64,000 bases of DNA from Listeria ilorinensis (lineage in GTDB: Bacteria > Bacillota > Bacilli > Lactobacillales > Listeriaceae). The notes under the pieces were generated by a model, which did not search any database, was not told the DNA's origin, and worked only from the letters and a program-made list of their open reading frames with translations. The DNA is taken from the NCBI RefSeq assembly GCF_913566895.1, contig NZ_CAJYCN010000005.1, positions 186,001-250,000 of the forward strand. The letters are read 5' to 3'. Of this stretch, positions 52,640-61,691 are shown in pieces. Numbering within the stretch: the stretch's first letter is position 1; each line of letters opens with the position of its first letter. The position numbers were made by a program, and so were the translations under genes.

Positions 52640-53143
52640 ATGGAAGAAGAAACATTTTTCAACGTTTCGGAATATGAATTCGATCCGGACAGATACGACA
52701 TGAAGGAAACCCGCCGAAACGTCCGGCGGTTCATTGAAGCGTATATGTTGGCGCGAAAATTGGGCGGCGGCGAACGCCTTCCCGTCATCACCTCGACTTT
52801 TACCGTCGAAGCGATCAACTTTTCGACTGTGTTCAAAAGTCAGACGGAAGACGTCGCGATATACAACCTCAAGAATCAAGAAAAGTACATTCGCTTACAC
52901 GAGCGGCTGCGTATCGCGATTGATTGCATTGATTGCCCAGACGCAGAAAAGAAGCTGCGGAGGAAAGAAATGTTTGTTCGGCGATACCTGCGAGGAGAGA
53001 AGCGGCAAAAGGTCATGCAGGCGGTTTATTTATCCGGTAGCGCCTATCAGCGGGAAATAAGAATGGCAGTCATTCAATTTGCAAAAGCGGCTGATATAGC
53101 CGTTTTAAAACCACCAAAAAAGCCGAAAAATGAAGCTGGCTAA
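52640..53143 (+). CDS. ArpU-type late transcription regulator of prophage 2
   Basis: This is 167 residues. The N-terminal region (TRRNVRRFIEAYMLARKLGG) and the C-terminal HTH-like segment (ERQKVMQAVYLSGSAYQREI-like) are typical of ArpU/RinA-type regulators just before terminase genes. Like the prophage 1 equivalent, it is followed at 53182 by the promoter element GTGCTATTATGATAG. GAAGGGGG lies upstream of ATG. Confidence 0.75.
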   Translation: MEEETFFNVSEYEFDPDRYDMKETRRNVRRFIEAYMLARKLGGGERLPVITSTFTVEAINFSTVFKSQTEDVAIYNLKNQEKYIRLHERLRIAIDCIDCPDAEKKLRRKEMFVRRYLRGEKRQKVMQAVYLSGSAYQREIRMAVIQFAKAADIAVLKPPKKPKNEAG

Positions 53144-53181
53144 AAAAGTGTAAAAAAGTGAGAAAAAAAACAATGAAAAAG

Positions 53182-53196
53182 GTGCTATTATGATAG
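53182..53196 (+). promoter_or_regulatory. Candidate late promoter element GTGCTATTATGATAG
   Basis: Fifteen bases identical to 12593-12607 in prophage 1, again just downstream of an ArpU-type gene, with extended -10 TGC-TATTAT. No good -35 is visible. It should drive terS and the structural operon of prophage 2. Confidence 0.6.
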
Positions 53197-53292
53197 TGTT
53201 AGATAACTGTAAAAAGTTACTAACGCCGCCAAAGACTCATAGTTTGCTTTTCTCCTTTAATGTTAATAGAGATGCGAGAACGCTGGTTCTAA

Positions 53293-53324
53293 AAAGGTCG
53301 CTGCATTCGTGTAGCGGCTTTTTT
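53293..53324 (+). terminator. Terminator between late promoter and terS
   Basis: AAGGTCGCT and AGCGGCTTT form a 9-bp stem with a 10-base loop and further T. A terminator here, after the promoter but before terS, occurs also in prophage 1 (12869). It suggests antitermination or a short leader RNA (53200-53320). Confidence 0.65.
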
Positions 53325-53354
53325 GTGCCCAAAAATTGAAAAGAGGTGATATAA

Positions 53355-54047
53355 GTGGCGTCAGAAAACACAATGAAAAAGTACAAATTATTTGTGGCTG
53401 CTTATATGGCCACGTTCAACGCGACCAAAGCAGCCATAGAGGCAGGTTATTCAAAAAAAACAGCATACAGCATTGGTAATAAATTGTTGAAAAAAGTTGA
53501 GGTCGCCGAAATGGTGGCCGAAGAAATGAAGAAGCTCCGCGAACGCATGAGCGATGATGCTTCAAGAATTTATGCAGAGCTTTGGAATCAATTGAGATTA
53601 ACGGACGAAAAGATAGAACGTCATAACGAGGCGGAAAAGGCGCTACAGGTGCTAGAAAAAAAAGTCCTGCCGATCAATCAATCATTAGCCGCCCTTTATG
53701 TCGATTTAGAGACAGCAAAGGACGCGGCTGCAGAGGTGGACGGCAGAAGCAATAGAGAATTAAAATCCGAGCTGGTCGGCGAGGTAAACAGAATAGTGAA
53801 AGAGATCAGGCAAGGCGAAATAGACAGTCGGAAGCTTTATTCGGCAATGAAGCAGCACAAAATGTATCTGCTTGATGCCTTTGCTTGGGAAAAGATTCAA
53901 ACCATGCGTTTTAATCTGCTACGGGATTTATTTGACCGGGCGGGCTATAAGGCTACTGACAAGCTCGAAATGAGCGTAGAAGGCGGCGTCACGATTATAG
54001 ATGACATTCCAGCATTCGACGACTTGGAGGGCGTGGACGATGGCTAA
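53355..54047 (+). CDS. terS: Terminase small subunit, Terminase_2 type
   Basis: This is 230 residues from GTG 53355 with GAGGTG upstream. The N-terminal DNA-binding HTH (~5-50; LFVAAYMATFNATKAAIEAG-YSKKTAYSIG) is the hallmark of Terminase_2 proteins (SPP1 gp1/PBSX XtmA). A long coiled coil follows (~75-160). It recognises packaging DNA and overlaps terL by 8 bases. Confidence 0.92.
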   Translation: MASENTMKKYKLFVAAYMATFNATKAAIEAGYSKKTAYSIGNKLLKKVEVAEMVAEEMKKLRERMSDDASRIYAELWNQLRLTDEKIERHNEAEKALQVLEKKVLPINQSLAALYVDLETAKDAAAEVDGRSNRELKSELVGEVNRIVKEIRQGEIDSRKLYSAMKQHKMYLLDAFAWEKIQTMRFNLLRDLFDRAGYKATDKLEMSVEGGVTIIDDIPAFDDLEGVDDG

Positions 54048-55299
54048 GCGACTATCTAAGCTATTCACACCGCACTTTCAAAAGGTTTGGGCGTTAGTCA
54101 AATCACGCCGCTTTTTAAAGATCGTTCTAAAAGGCGGCCGGGGTTCGGCCAAATCTACGCATATAGCTATGATGATCATTCTATTAATGATGATGTACCC
54201 TATTTCTTTTTTAGTGGTTCGTAAAGTAGCGAAGACCTTAAGTGATTCCGTATTTGAACAGCTAAAAGAAGCGATCGACATGCTGGAAGTGAACGATAAA
54301 TGGCGGATCAAGCAGAGCCCCATGGAAATGATTTATGTACCACGCGGCAATAAAATTGTATTTCGTGGCGCTGATGATCCGAACAAGATTAAATCGATCA
54401 AGGTCGCCCGCTTTCCGCTTGCTGGACTATGGATAGAAGAATTAGCCGAATTTAAGACCGAAGAGGAAGTCAGTACGATAGAAAAATCAGTGCTGCGCGA
54501 AGAACTTCCACCCGGTCTTTTTTATATCTTCTTTTATTCATATAACCCGCCGAAGCGAAAGCAAAATTGGGTTAATAAGAAATTTGAAACCCAGTTCACG
54601 AGCAAAAACACATATGTGGATCACTCCACATATTTAGAAAATCCGTTCATATCCAAAGCATTCATAGAAGAAGCAGAGGATACGAAAGCACGGAGTGAAT
54701 TCAAATACAGGTGGGAGTTCATGGGCGAAGCAATCGGATCGGGCGTCGTACCGTTCAATAACCTGGTATTTAGAACGATAACAGACGAAGAGGTCGCCGC
54801 CTTTGATAATATCCGACAAGGGAATGACTTCGGTTATGCTAATGACCCGAACGCCTTCGTTCGATGGCACTACGATAAGAAGCGGAGAACCATATACGCC
54901 ATTGACGAGATATTCGGCGTAAAAATGAGCATCCGCGAGCTATCCCGCCGTATTGTTGAGAAGGGTTATAACAAACAATGGATCACGGCAGATTCAGCGG
55001 AACCGCGTTCTATTGATGAATTGTATGAACACGGCGTCAGCAAAGTAGATGCTGCCAAAAAAGGCCCCGACTCCGTCGAGTATGGTGAAGAGTGGCTGGA
55101 TGATTTGAAAGCGATTGTTATAGACCCAGAAAGAACGCCGGAGATAGCCCGCGAATTTGAAAATATTGATTATCAAGTTGACAAGGACGGCAATCCGCGG
55201 AATCGATTGGAAGATAAGGATAACCACACAATCGATGCGACGCGGTACGCATTCGAAGAGGATATGCATGACAAAGGTATATCCGTCATAACACGTTAG
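54040..55299 (+). CDS. terL: Terminase large subunit, PBSX/Terminase_3 type
   Basis: This is 419 residues from ATG 54040. Walker A-like KGGRGSAKST (~31-40), Walker B LAGLWIEELAEF (~125), and nuclease acids in GNDFGYANDP (~265), WITADSAEP (~310) and DNHTIDATRYA (~397). It is the headful-type or cos-type packaging ATPase; the family is common to SPP1-like pac phages. Confidence 0.95.
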   Translation: MAKRLSKLFTPHFQKVWALVKSRRFLKIVLKGGRGSAKSTHIAMMIILLMMMYPISFLVVRKVAKTLSDSVFEQLKEAIDMLEVNDKWRIKQSPMEMIYVPRGNKIVFRGADDPNKIKSIKVARFPLAGLWIEELAEFKTEEEVSTIEKSVLREELPPGLFYIFFYSYNPPKRKQNWVNKKFETQFTSKNTYVDHSTYLENPFISKAFIEEAEDTKARSEFKYRWEFMGEAIGSGVVPFNNLVFRTITDEEVAAFDNIRQGNDFGYANDPNAFVRWHYDKKRRTIYAIDEIFGVKMSIRELSRRIVEKGYNKQWITADSAEPRSIDELYEHGVSKVDAAKKGPDSVEYGEEWLDDLKAIVIDPERTPEIAREFENIDYQVDKDGNPRNRLEDKDNHTIDATRYAFEEDMHDKGISVITR

Positions 55300-55309
55300 G
55301 AGGTTGAAC

Positions 55310-56839
55310 ATGTACGGCTTAGAAAACAAAAACCAGCTATACATTGATCAAATGTATGTTAAACGTCATTTAGCAGCCATTGAAGCGGATCAATTTAACC
55401 CAGCAGCATTCTATAATGACTTTTTGCCGGTTATGGAAGACCGAGAAAGAAAATACAAGCAGTACACCACAAAGCACAACGCCATAGACGACCGCAAACC
55501 GCCTGAAAATAGCACGATTATTAAAGCATTCAATCAAATTCACAACAGTTTTTATAATTTGATCGTAGACCAGAAAGCTGGCTATTTGTTCGGCAATCCG
55601 ATCACTTACACCATTGAAGGCGATTCAGCCGACAATGATCAGGCGAAAGACTGGCTAGACGACTTCTTAAGATCAGAAAACATGACAATCAAAAACACCA
55701 TCACAGGTACTCAACAAGCCGCATGCGGTACTAGCTTTATGCTTTTTGACATTGAATCAGATGGACAGGAAACACGTCCAACACTAAAAGTTATAGATTC
55801 ATGGTTCGGTTATGTGTTGGATGAAAGAAAAGCGGCTGTTTACATTGAAGACGATTATGTAACTAATATCGGCTTTATGCGCTACCTGCATTTAATAACA
55901 CCAGAAAAAATCACGACATACAGATCAGTCATGACAGGCGTCAACGTAAAAAGCGACTTTAATAAATTTGAGGAAAAAGCTAATTTACTGAAAGTCATCA
56001 CGCTGGCAGAGTTCAAAAATAACGCTGATTGTCAGAGTGATTTTGAAACGGTCGAAGATTTGATCGACTCATACGATCGTACGGTATCAGCTACGCAAGA
56101 CGAAATAGAAGAGTTTCGCTGGGCTTATTTGCTGATATTTGGCACGAGGATCGACGAGGATGAAGCTAAAAAAATTCTAGGTGGCGAAACGGGTGTCTTA
56201 AACATTCGTGACCCGGCCGGATCGGCGAATTTTTTAACGAAAGATTTGCCTGTCGAATTTATCAATACGTATTTAAAAATGATCACCGAAAACATTTTTA
56301 AATTCAGTAAAAGTATTGATGTAAATGATCCGGCATTCGCGGGAGGTAGCGAATCAGGCGAAGCGAGAAAGTGGAAATTAATCGCACTTGAATTCAAAGC
56401 GAACATGGCGGAGGTTTTTTATAAAGCTGGCTTAAATAACCTATTTGGTGCTATTGCGGCATACATGAATACGCATGACAGCAAAGACGTTGATGCGCAT
56501 GACATTCGCGCTACATTTACCCGCACGCTTCCAGTTGATTTAAGCTATTTAGCTGGTGTTATTAGCCAATTAGGCGATCACTTAACAGAAGAGAAGCTGC
56601 TTTCTATGCTGCCGATTGTCGAAGACCCAGAAGCAGAGGCAGAAGCCAAAATGGAAGAACGACAGCGAAAGGCTAAAATACAAGCGACCATGTACGAAGA
56701 CCCTTATACGCCTGATGCGGGTGGTGATGATGATGAACCAACAGTCAATAACCTACTGGACAAAGAGAAAAAAGCAGCTCCTGGCCCAGACGATGAAAAA
56801 GGAAAATCAAACGCTAATTCGGATAAAAAAGCAACTTGA
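55310..56839 (+). CDS. Portal protein, SPP1 gp6 type
   Basis: This is 509 residues from ATG 55310 (TAGGAGG 6 bases upstream). Matches Phage_prot_Gp6: FYNLIVDQKAGYLFGNPITY (~85-104), SWFGYVLDE and EARKWKLIALEFKANMAEVF. The C-terminal ~50 residues are acidic and low-complexity. It forms the DNA entry portal. Confidence 0.93.
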   Translation: MYGLENKNQLYIDQMYVKRHLAAIEADQFNPAAFYNDFLPVMEDRERKYKQYTTKHNAIDDRKPPENSTIIKAFNQIHNSFYNLIVDQKAGYLFGNPITYTIEGDSADNDQAKDWLDDFLRSENMTIKNTITGTQQAACGTSFMLFDIESDGQETRPTLKVIDSWFGYVLDERKAAVYIEDDYVTNIGFMRYLHLITPEKITTYRSVMTGVNVKSDFNKFEEKANLLKVITLAEFKNNADCQSDFETVEDLIDSYDRTVSATQDEIEEFRWAYLLIFGTRIDEDEAKKILGGETGVLNIRDPAGSANFLTKDLPVEFINTYLKMITENIFKFSKSIDVNDPAFAGGSESGEARKWKLIALEFKANMAEVFYKAGLNNLFGAIAAYMNTHDSKDVDAHDIRATFTRTLPVDLSYLAGVISQLGDHLTEEKLLSMLPIVEDPEAEAEAKMEERQRKAKIQATMYEDPYTPDAGGDDDEPTVNNLLDKEKKAAPGPDDEKGKSNANSDKKAT

Positions 56840-57740
56840 TAAAGAGCTGCACCAGTTAAATCAAACAATAAAAAAGTATTATGGCCGGTACGGTCATTCA
56901 AATGTTTTTCAGTATGAAAAGTTGCTGGAAGGTCTTTCAGACAGTGAACGTAATGAATTATATGCGAACACTAGCGACTTCATGGCTAAGCATCCGAATA
57001 GTGCTTTTCTAACTGATGTCCGAAACAGTTATTACAAACTGCAGCGGCTGGACGGATTGAAAGCAAACCTTGCGTATCATCTTGCTAACGTTGCGGCGTT
57101 GGAAGAAGAGCTGCTGCCGGCCGCCTTTGCTGATTTTTATGACATGGGCTATAAGCGTACCTTGTACGATGAAGCAATGTTCTACGGCGTTGAGCGGATT
57201 CACAGCGGTTATGACATGACAGCCCTTAAGCGGACGTTGAACACAGAATGGACGGCAGGCGGCAATTATTCAAAGCGAATTTGGCGGAACAACAAGAAAT
57301 TAATTGAAACGATGCAAAACGAGTTTGTTATGTGGATAAGTCGTGGGGATAGTGTTGATAAGATCAGCCGGAAGCTTGCTTCAAGGTTTCAAGTCAAATA
57401 TAACCAAAGCGCCCGGCTGGTTCGTACAGAAGCGACTTTTTTCGTTGAGCAAGGGACGCTTACGGCATACGAGGAAAACGGAACCGCCGAATATAGGTTC
57501 TTGGCCACCCTAGACAGCAAGACCTCTAAAATGTGCCAAAAACAAGACGGAAAGGTCTATCCGCTCAATGAAGCAGTTGTGGGCGTCAATTACCCGCCGT
57601 TACATCCTCACTGTCGTTCTACAACAGTCAGCGCCGCGAGCAAGTCGAAAGTACGCACGGCACGACTCGGAAAAGGGTATCAGACTATCCCTTATATGAC
57701 ATATCCAGAGTGGCAAAAGAAATATGCTAGTGCAGCATAA
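56733..57740 (+). CDS. Minor head protein, SPP1 gp7/MuF type
   Basis: This is ~335 residues from ATG 56733 (one of three adjacent ATGs; GGGTGG upstream), overlapping the portal gene by 107 bases. Phage_Mu_F domain at the C terminus: VRTEATFFVEQGTLTAYEEN (~225-245) and the end motif YPPLHPHCRSTTVS with DSKTSKMCQKQDGKVY. It binds the portal and is carried in the head, helping DNA delivery. Confidence 0.9.
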   Translation: MNQQSITYWTKRKKQLLAQTMKKENQTLIRIKKQLDKELHQLNQTIKKYYGRYGHSNVFQYEKLLEGLSDSERNELYANTSDFMAKHPNSAFLTDVRNSYYKLQRLDGLKANLAYHLANVAALEEELLPAAFADFYDMGYKRTLYDEAMFYGVERIHSGYDMTALKRTLNTEWTAGGNYSKRIWRNNKKLIETMQNEFVMWISRGDSVDKISRKLASRFQVKYNQSARLVRTEATFFVEQGTLTAYEENGTAEYRFLATLDSKTSKMCQKQDGKVYPLNEAVVGVNYPPLHPHCRSTTVSAASKSKVRTARLGKGYQTIPYMTYPEWQKKYASAA

Positions 57741-57761
57741 AAAAGAAAGTAGGTTGGTAAA

Positions 57762-58037
57762 ATGGATAGCTTGGGTTTCATTGAAAATTGTAAAGAAATT
57801 ATTGTGAATTACGTTAACGAGCGTTTGGATAAAACTGATGGCAAGGAAATAAGTAAAGATGACATATTTGTCGTATGGAGCTGTAAAACGTTACAGAATA
57901 ACAAAGCGCTATTAAGCACAAACCTTTCTGACAGTATGTATTACGAAATTACTTTCAATGGTGATAGGTATGAATTTTACTTTGATGCTTACAAAAAATG
58001 GGAAAATATTAAATTTGATCAGGGAGTAATTGACTAA
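57762..58037 (+). CDS. DUF6275-type phage protein
   Basis: This is a 91-residue protein matching the pattern of small phage genes between minor head and scaffold genes: FIENCKEIIVNYVNERLDKT, VVWSCKTLQNNKALLST, YYEITFNGDRYEFYFDAYKK. Family label is from memory. Function unknown; it may be a late-expressed host modifier. Confidence 0.68.
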   Translation: MDSLGFIENCKEIIVNYVNERLDKTDGKEISKDDIFVVWSCKTLQNNKALLSTNLSDSMYYEITFNGDRYEFYFDAYKKWENIKFDQGVID

Positions 58038-58219
58038 TGCGCGGAATAGTCACGGTAACTTACAAGAACGGAAAAATTGAAACATATGAGGTAAACAGTT
58101 CGGAAGATGCAATTTCTGTTTGGGATTGCGGATTGATTCAAATTTGCGCTGATAAAAACCATATCGTCATGATCAATAAAGATGATGTCATAAAGGTTGA
58201 AGGTTCACCAATTAAATAA
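58037..58219 (+). CDS. Small β-rich phage protein (60 aa)
   Basis: This is 60 residues whose ATG overlaps the previous stop (TAATG). β-type pattern (GIVTVTYKNGKIETYEVNSS) with two Cys. No family recognised. It precedes the repeat region at 58260. Confidence 0.6.
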   Translation: MRGIVTVTYKNGKIETYEVNSSEDAISVWDCGLIQICADKNHIVMINKDDVIKVEGSPIK

Positions 58220-58259
58220 TAACCGCCCTAGACATGGCGTTAAAAGGTCTTTTCTTGTT

Positions 58260-58347
58260 GCACTGATCCGGGCCATAATTCGGCACTGATCCGGGCAAAA
58301 AGAAAAAATAGCACTGATCCGGGGCGAATGCTGCCACTGATCCGGGC
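58260..58347 (+). repeat. Four direct copies of CACTGATCCGGG before the scaffold gene
   Basis: Copies begin at 58260 (GCACTGATCCGGGC), 58283, 58311 and 58334, with start-to-start spacing 23, 28 and 23. Between them are AT-rich linkers without similarity. The 143-base gap (58220-58362) has no other feature except the scaffold ribosome site (AAGGAGG) just after the last copy. The array may be a protein-binding or packaging site, or a recent tandem expansion. Confidence 0.75.
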
Positions 58348-58362
58348 AAGGAGGAAAAGGAA

Positions 58363-58986
58363 ATGTATAAGAACAGACATCTATTTTTCATGGACGCCGA
58401 AACAGGCGGCGGAGAGGGCGGAGAAGCAAGCGGACAGGGTTCGGAAGGTTTGACATGGGACAGCGTCAAAACGTTCTTAGAATCGGATGAAACAGCGAAA
58501 AAGAACTTCAATTCGATGGTTGATTCAGCGAACAGATCGGCAGTTGAAGCATTTAAAACGCAGAGCATGCCGAAGCTGATCGAAGAGGCAGTCAAAAAGC
58601 GCTCCGCAGTTGACCCGATGCAGTCCCAACTCGACGAACTAACACAGAAATTTGAAGAAGAAAAGGCGATGCGTATGCGTTCCGAGATCGTCGCACAGCT
58701 TTCAGTTGAGGCGGCCGAAATCGGACTAGATGCAGATATTGCGAAAGATTTCTGTGTCGGGGACGATCAGGAAACTAGTACGGAGAAGTTGAAACGCTTG
58801 AACGGCTATATCGAGCAAAAAGCAAAAGATAAGGCTGACGAAATCGTCCGCGATCGATTTGCTGGCAACTATGGCAAGAAACAAACCCAAACGGCTGGCG
58901 ATGACGTTCAGAAACAAAATAACAACGTCGCGAATCAGTCGAGTTTGGGACTGATTCAAAACCAAATTAGCCAGAAATTTAAGTGA
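58363..58986 (+). CDS. Scaffolding protein, DUF4355 type
   Basis: This is 207 residues. Acidic, Gly/Glu-rich start (AETGGGEGGEASGQGSEGL), long coiled coil (~70-160; KFEEEKAMRMRSEIVAQLSV) and a Gln/Asn-rich end. DUF4355 proteins act as capsid scaffolds. It lies directly before the capsid gene. Confidence 0.87.
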   Translation: MYKNRHLFFMDAETGGGEGGEASGQGSEGLTWDSVKTFLESDETAKKNFNSMVDSANRSAVEAFKTQSMPKLIEEAVKKRSAVDPMQSQLDELTQKFEEEKAMRMRSEIVAQLSVEAAEIGLDADIAKDFCVGDDQETSTEKLKRLNGYIEQKAKDKADEIVRDRFAGNYGKKQTQTAGDDVQKQNNNVANQSSLGLIQNQISQKFK

Positions 58987-59018
58987 TGGCTAAAAACCAA
59001 AAATGAAGGGTGATACAC

Positions 59019-59939
59019 ATGAAAAAAACAAGTGATTTGCTGGATATTGAAAAAATTGACTTAGACGAGGCGATCGCCTTAGCATCGCCAACAGACACGC
59101 CGTTTAGTACCTTGCTAATGCAGAACGGTTTGACGGCTGGCGCATCGTCCACCACGGTTTCATGGCGTGAAAAGCAATTGAATGATACCCGCCGCGGTCC
59201 ACGGTTAGAAGGTGCGGAAGCAAGTGACCCGCTTAAGTCTAGCCGCTTAGAAAAGAAAAATAATCAACAAATTTTTGAACGCACTGCCGAAATTTCCGGC
59301 ACAGCGAAGGCGGTCAAAGTACCGGGAATCCCGGGCGGTGAATTGTCATCTGAAATCAATGACCGCATGATTGAAGCCAAATTGGAATTAGAAGACTATC
59401 TAATCAATGGCACGATGGCCGACGAAACAACCACCGCAGGCCGTCAAATGAATGGGCTTATCAATCTAACCAACCCGGCGAACAAATTCGCCGTGGCCGA
59501 TACGGGCGGTTTGTTGACGCAAGAAGACCTTAAAAAAGCCATGAAACTACCGTGGCAAAAAGGTCTTGGCGGCGACAAATTTATCATGGTTAACGACGTT
59601 GTAAAAGAATATTTAAACCAACTTTTCAAAGTTGAAAAAGGCGTCGTCATTCCTGCCATGCAAGGAAGCGGCAATGTGATCGGTTTAACGGTCGATCAGA
59701 TTCATACGGATTTCGGTAATGCAAATATCTTAATTAATCGCTGGATGACGGCTTCAACGGCTGCAGTATTTGACTTGTCGCAATTCAAGTTGCGGCCGCT
59801 TCGTACCTTCTCAGCGGAACAGTTGGCAAAAAATGGCGACAGTGAAAAGTGGATGATCATTGGCGAGTACACGCTACAGCTTACGAACTCTTATTCGGCG
59901 TCTATTATCAACAACATTAAAGGTTATAAGGAGGCTTAA
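59019..59939 (+). CDS. Major capsid protein, DUF5309/SU10-like HK97 fold
   Basis: This is 306 residues from ATG 59019 (AAGGGTGAT upstream). Shows DUF5309 patterns: LDEAIALASPTDTPFSTLL (~13-31), SWREKQLNDTRRGPRLEGAE and WMIIGEYTLQLTNSYSAS near the end. No separate protease is encoded, so no proteolytic maturation is expected, in contrast to prophage 1. Confidence 0.88.
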   Translation: MKKTSDLLDIEKIDLDEAIALASPTDTPFSTLLMQNGLTAGASSTTVSWREKQLNDTRRGPRLEGAEASDPLKSSRLEKKNNQQIFERTAEISGTAKAVKVPGIPGGELSSEINDRMIEAKLELEDYLINGTMADETTTAGRQMNGLINLTNPANKFAVADTGGLLTQEDLKKAMKLPWQKGLGGDKFIMVNDVVKEYLNQLFKVEKGVVIPAMQGSGNVIGLTVDQIHTDFGNANILINRWMTASTAAVFDLSQFKLRPLRTFSAEQLAKNGDSEKWMIIGEYTLQLTNSYSASIINNIKGYKEA

Positions 59940-59944
59940 TAATT

Positions 59945-60154
59945 ATGGCGGAAGCTAAAAAAACAGCAATGGAGACCAAAGCAGGCAAATTTAAAATCAT
60001 GACGCCAGCACCTTTTACATTCGTTCGTTACGACACAGAAGAAGGGCCGGCGGATTTGTGGGCAGATGAAAAAGGCGTCATTTATACAGATGATGAAGCT
60101 GTAAAAAACTGGCTACTTACATTCACAGGATTCCAAGACGCAACGAACGTATAA
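59945..60154 (+). CDS. Small head protein (69 aa)
   Basis: This is 69 residues immediately after the capsid gene (TTAATAATT gap). β-type FTFVRYDTEEGPADLWADEK may form a small decoration domain. Unknown function, likely a head accessory. Confidence 0.65.
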   Translation: MAEAKKTAMETKAGKFKIMTPAPFTFVRYDTEEGPADLWADEKGVIYTDDEAVKNWLLTFTGFQDATNV

Positions 60155-60167
60155 GGGGGCGTCTTAA

Positions 60168-60503
60168 ATGGCCGAGATTATCGACCGTGTAAAAACACGG
60201 CTTGAAATGGGTGCAGAGGACACGAGCAAAGACCCGCTTTTAAATGAATTAATTGCAGGAGTCAAAGATAACATTGCGATCAGGGCGGGAGCAGTCACGT
60301 TTCCCGCCGTCTTCTCAAGTATGGCGGTAGACGTCGTAATCATGGCGTATAACCGTCTTGGTTCGGAAGGTCTACAAAGTGAATCTATTGATGTGATTAA
60401 TAGCTCCTTTATTCCCGACCTGCTTTCTATTTATGACAAGCAGTTCGAAGAGTTCAAAAAGGGTTTATCTGACGACAGCGGGAAAGGGGTTGTGTTCTAT
60501 TGA
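60168..60503 (+). CDS. Head-tail connector protein (gp6/gp15-like)
   Basis: This is a 111-residue helical protein matching Phage_connect_1: IDRVKTRLEMGAEDTSKDPL, LLNELIAGVKDNIAIRAGAV and YNRLGSEGLQSES. It forms the ring joining portal to stopper. GGGGGCG upstream; overlaps the next gene by 4 bases. Confidence 0.85.
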   Translation: MAEIIDRVKTRLEMGAEDTSKDPLLNELIAGVKDNIAIRAGAVTFPAVFSSMAVDVVIMAYNRLGSEGLQSESIDVINSSFIPDLLSIYDKQFEEFKKGLSDDSGKGVVFY

Positions 60504-60877
60504 GATATGACCGAAAAGCTTGTTTTTATCAGCAGACCAAACAGCCGAACGAGATCGGCGACATGGTGAACTATTATAACATGATTGAGAAGGTCGACGG
60601 GAATGTGTTCGACGTCGTCACGACGCCTTTTTCAATCCAAGAAGAAGCGGCGATGGGTGTCGAAAAAACAAAGCGATCAACAAAGATTATTTGCCGCGAT
60701 CGAACCGCGTTAAAAGCAGACATTATTTTTTTGTTTGACGAGGGCAGCGAAGAAGAAGGCGTCTTTTACGGTATCGATGATGAGGGCAAAAAAGACTTGA
60801 AAAAAGTCGCTTTGCTCAAATGTGAGGTGGTCCAAGTTGAAAGTTGGCGTCTCGATAAAAGGCCTGCAGCAGTTTAA
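60500..60877 (+). CDS. Head closure/stopper protein
   Basis: This is 125 residues from TTG 60500, overlapping the connector gene. β-rich pattern (RKACFYQQTKQPNEIGDMVN) fits SPP1 gp16-like stoppers. It follows the connector and precedes gp10-like, the standard order. Confidence 0.75.
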   Translation: MRYDRKACFYQQTKQPNEIGDMVNYYNMIEKVDGNVFDVVTTPFSIQEEAAMGVEKTKRSTKIICRDRTALKADIIFLFDEGSEEEGVFYGIDDEGKKDLKKVALLKCEVVQVESWRLDKRPAAV

Positions 60878-61256
60878 AAGCGAAATGCAGGAATTACCGG
60901 AGCGGATTATGCAGGAAGCGGAAGAGGTAACCCGGAATTACGTGGATAATGTACGGGATGAATACAAAGCCCGTTCCCGCGTCCGAACAGGTGATAACCG
61001 CCGTCATACGTATTCAGAAACGAAAAGGGTCGGCTTGCGGATATATGCGTCCGCTTATAATAATTCCGATCACAATTCATTTTTAGAATTGGGGCATATG
61101 GTCCGAAAAGGTCAGCTATTCTTTGATACTGAAACGGGTGAATTTAAGCGGGTAACCCGCACAAGGTGGATCCCGGGCGATCATCAATTCGAAGCTTCAA
61201 TCAATGCACATTATGATGACTTTGCGACAGGTATTCATAAGGCGGTGGGCAAATGA
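60837..61256 (+). CDS. HK97 gp10-like minor tail/capsid protein
   Basis: This is 139 residues from TTG 60837 (GAGGTGG upstream), overlapping the previous gene. GLQQFKSEMQELPERIMQEA, RSRVRTGDNRRHTY, NNSDHNSFLELGHMV and TRWIPGDHQFEASI match HK97-gp10. Role at tail completion. Confidence 0.83.
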   Translation: MKVGVSIKGLQQFKSEMQELPERIMQEAEEVTRNYVDNVRDEYKARSRVRTGDNRRHTYSETKRVGLRIYASAYNNSDHNSFLELGHMVRKGQLFFDTETGEFKRVTRTRWIPGDHQFEASINAHYDDFATGIHKAVGK

Positions 61257-61687
61257 TTCGTAAACTGGATTTAAAAGAGATACACAAGCAGCTACTTGCT
61301 AACATGAAGGCGGCCGGCTTAAATGCGTCTTTCTCGTTGGCGGAAGAGATTGACGAAGAAACTGGCGAAGTGACCAACCCCATTAACTGGCCGGCATGTC
61401 TGCTGGAATTTGCGGAAGCGATGCCGGACGACACAAAAACCAGCATGGGCATAGATCGTTCATTAATCGTGCATCTAATTGACGACAATCAAACGAATGT
61501 TCGTATTTATGACGAGCTAGAAAAACTTTATGAAGTAATGGCCGGCGGATTAGAAATCCCCGGCTTTTCTTTGGCTATTGTTGAAGGTCAGCAAATTGGA
61601 CCTGAAAGAGAAGACGAAAGCAAATTCCTGCGAATGGATATTTACTACACGCTGAAAGTTCAGCAAATACAAATAACGGAGGTTTAA
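61253..61687 (+). CDS. Tail terminator/minor capsid protein
   Basis: This is 144 residues starting with a 4-base overlap. N-terminal helix (LDLKEIHKQLLANMKAAG) and acidic β regions fit tail terminator proteins located before the major tail gene. No specific motif. Confidence 0.7.
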   Translation: MIRKLDLKEIHKQLLANMKAAGLNASFSLAEEIDEETGEVTNPINWPACLLEFAEAMPDDTKTSMGIDRSLIVHLIDDNQTNVRIYDELEKLYEVMAGGLEIPGFSLAIVEGQQIGPEREDESKFLRMDIYYTLKVQQIQITEV

Positions 61688-61691
61688 TAGA

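Noticed and set aside
58260-58347. The four 12-base repeats as a CRISPR array
   Set aside because: The units are too short, linkers are only 9-14 bases and of unequal length, and no cas genes adjoin.
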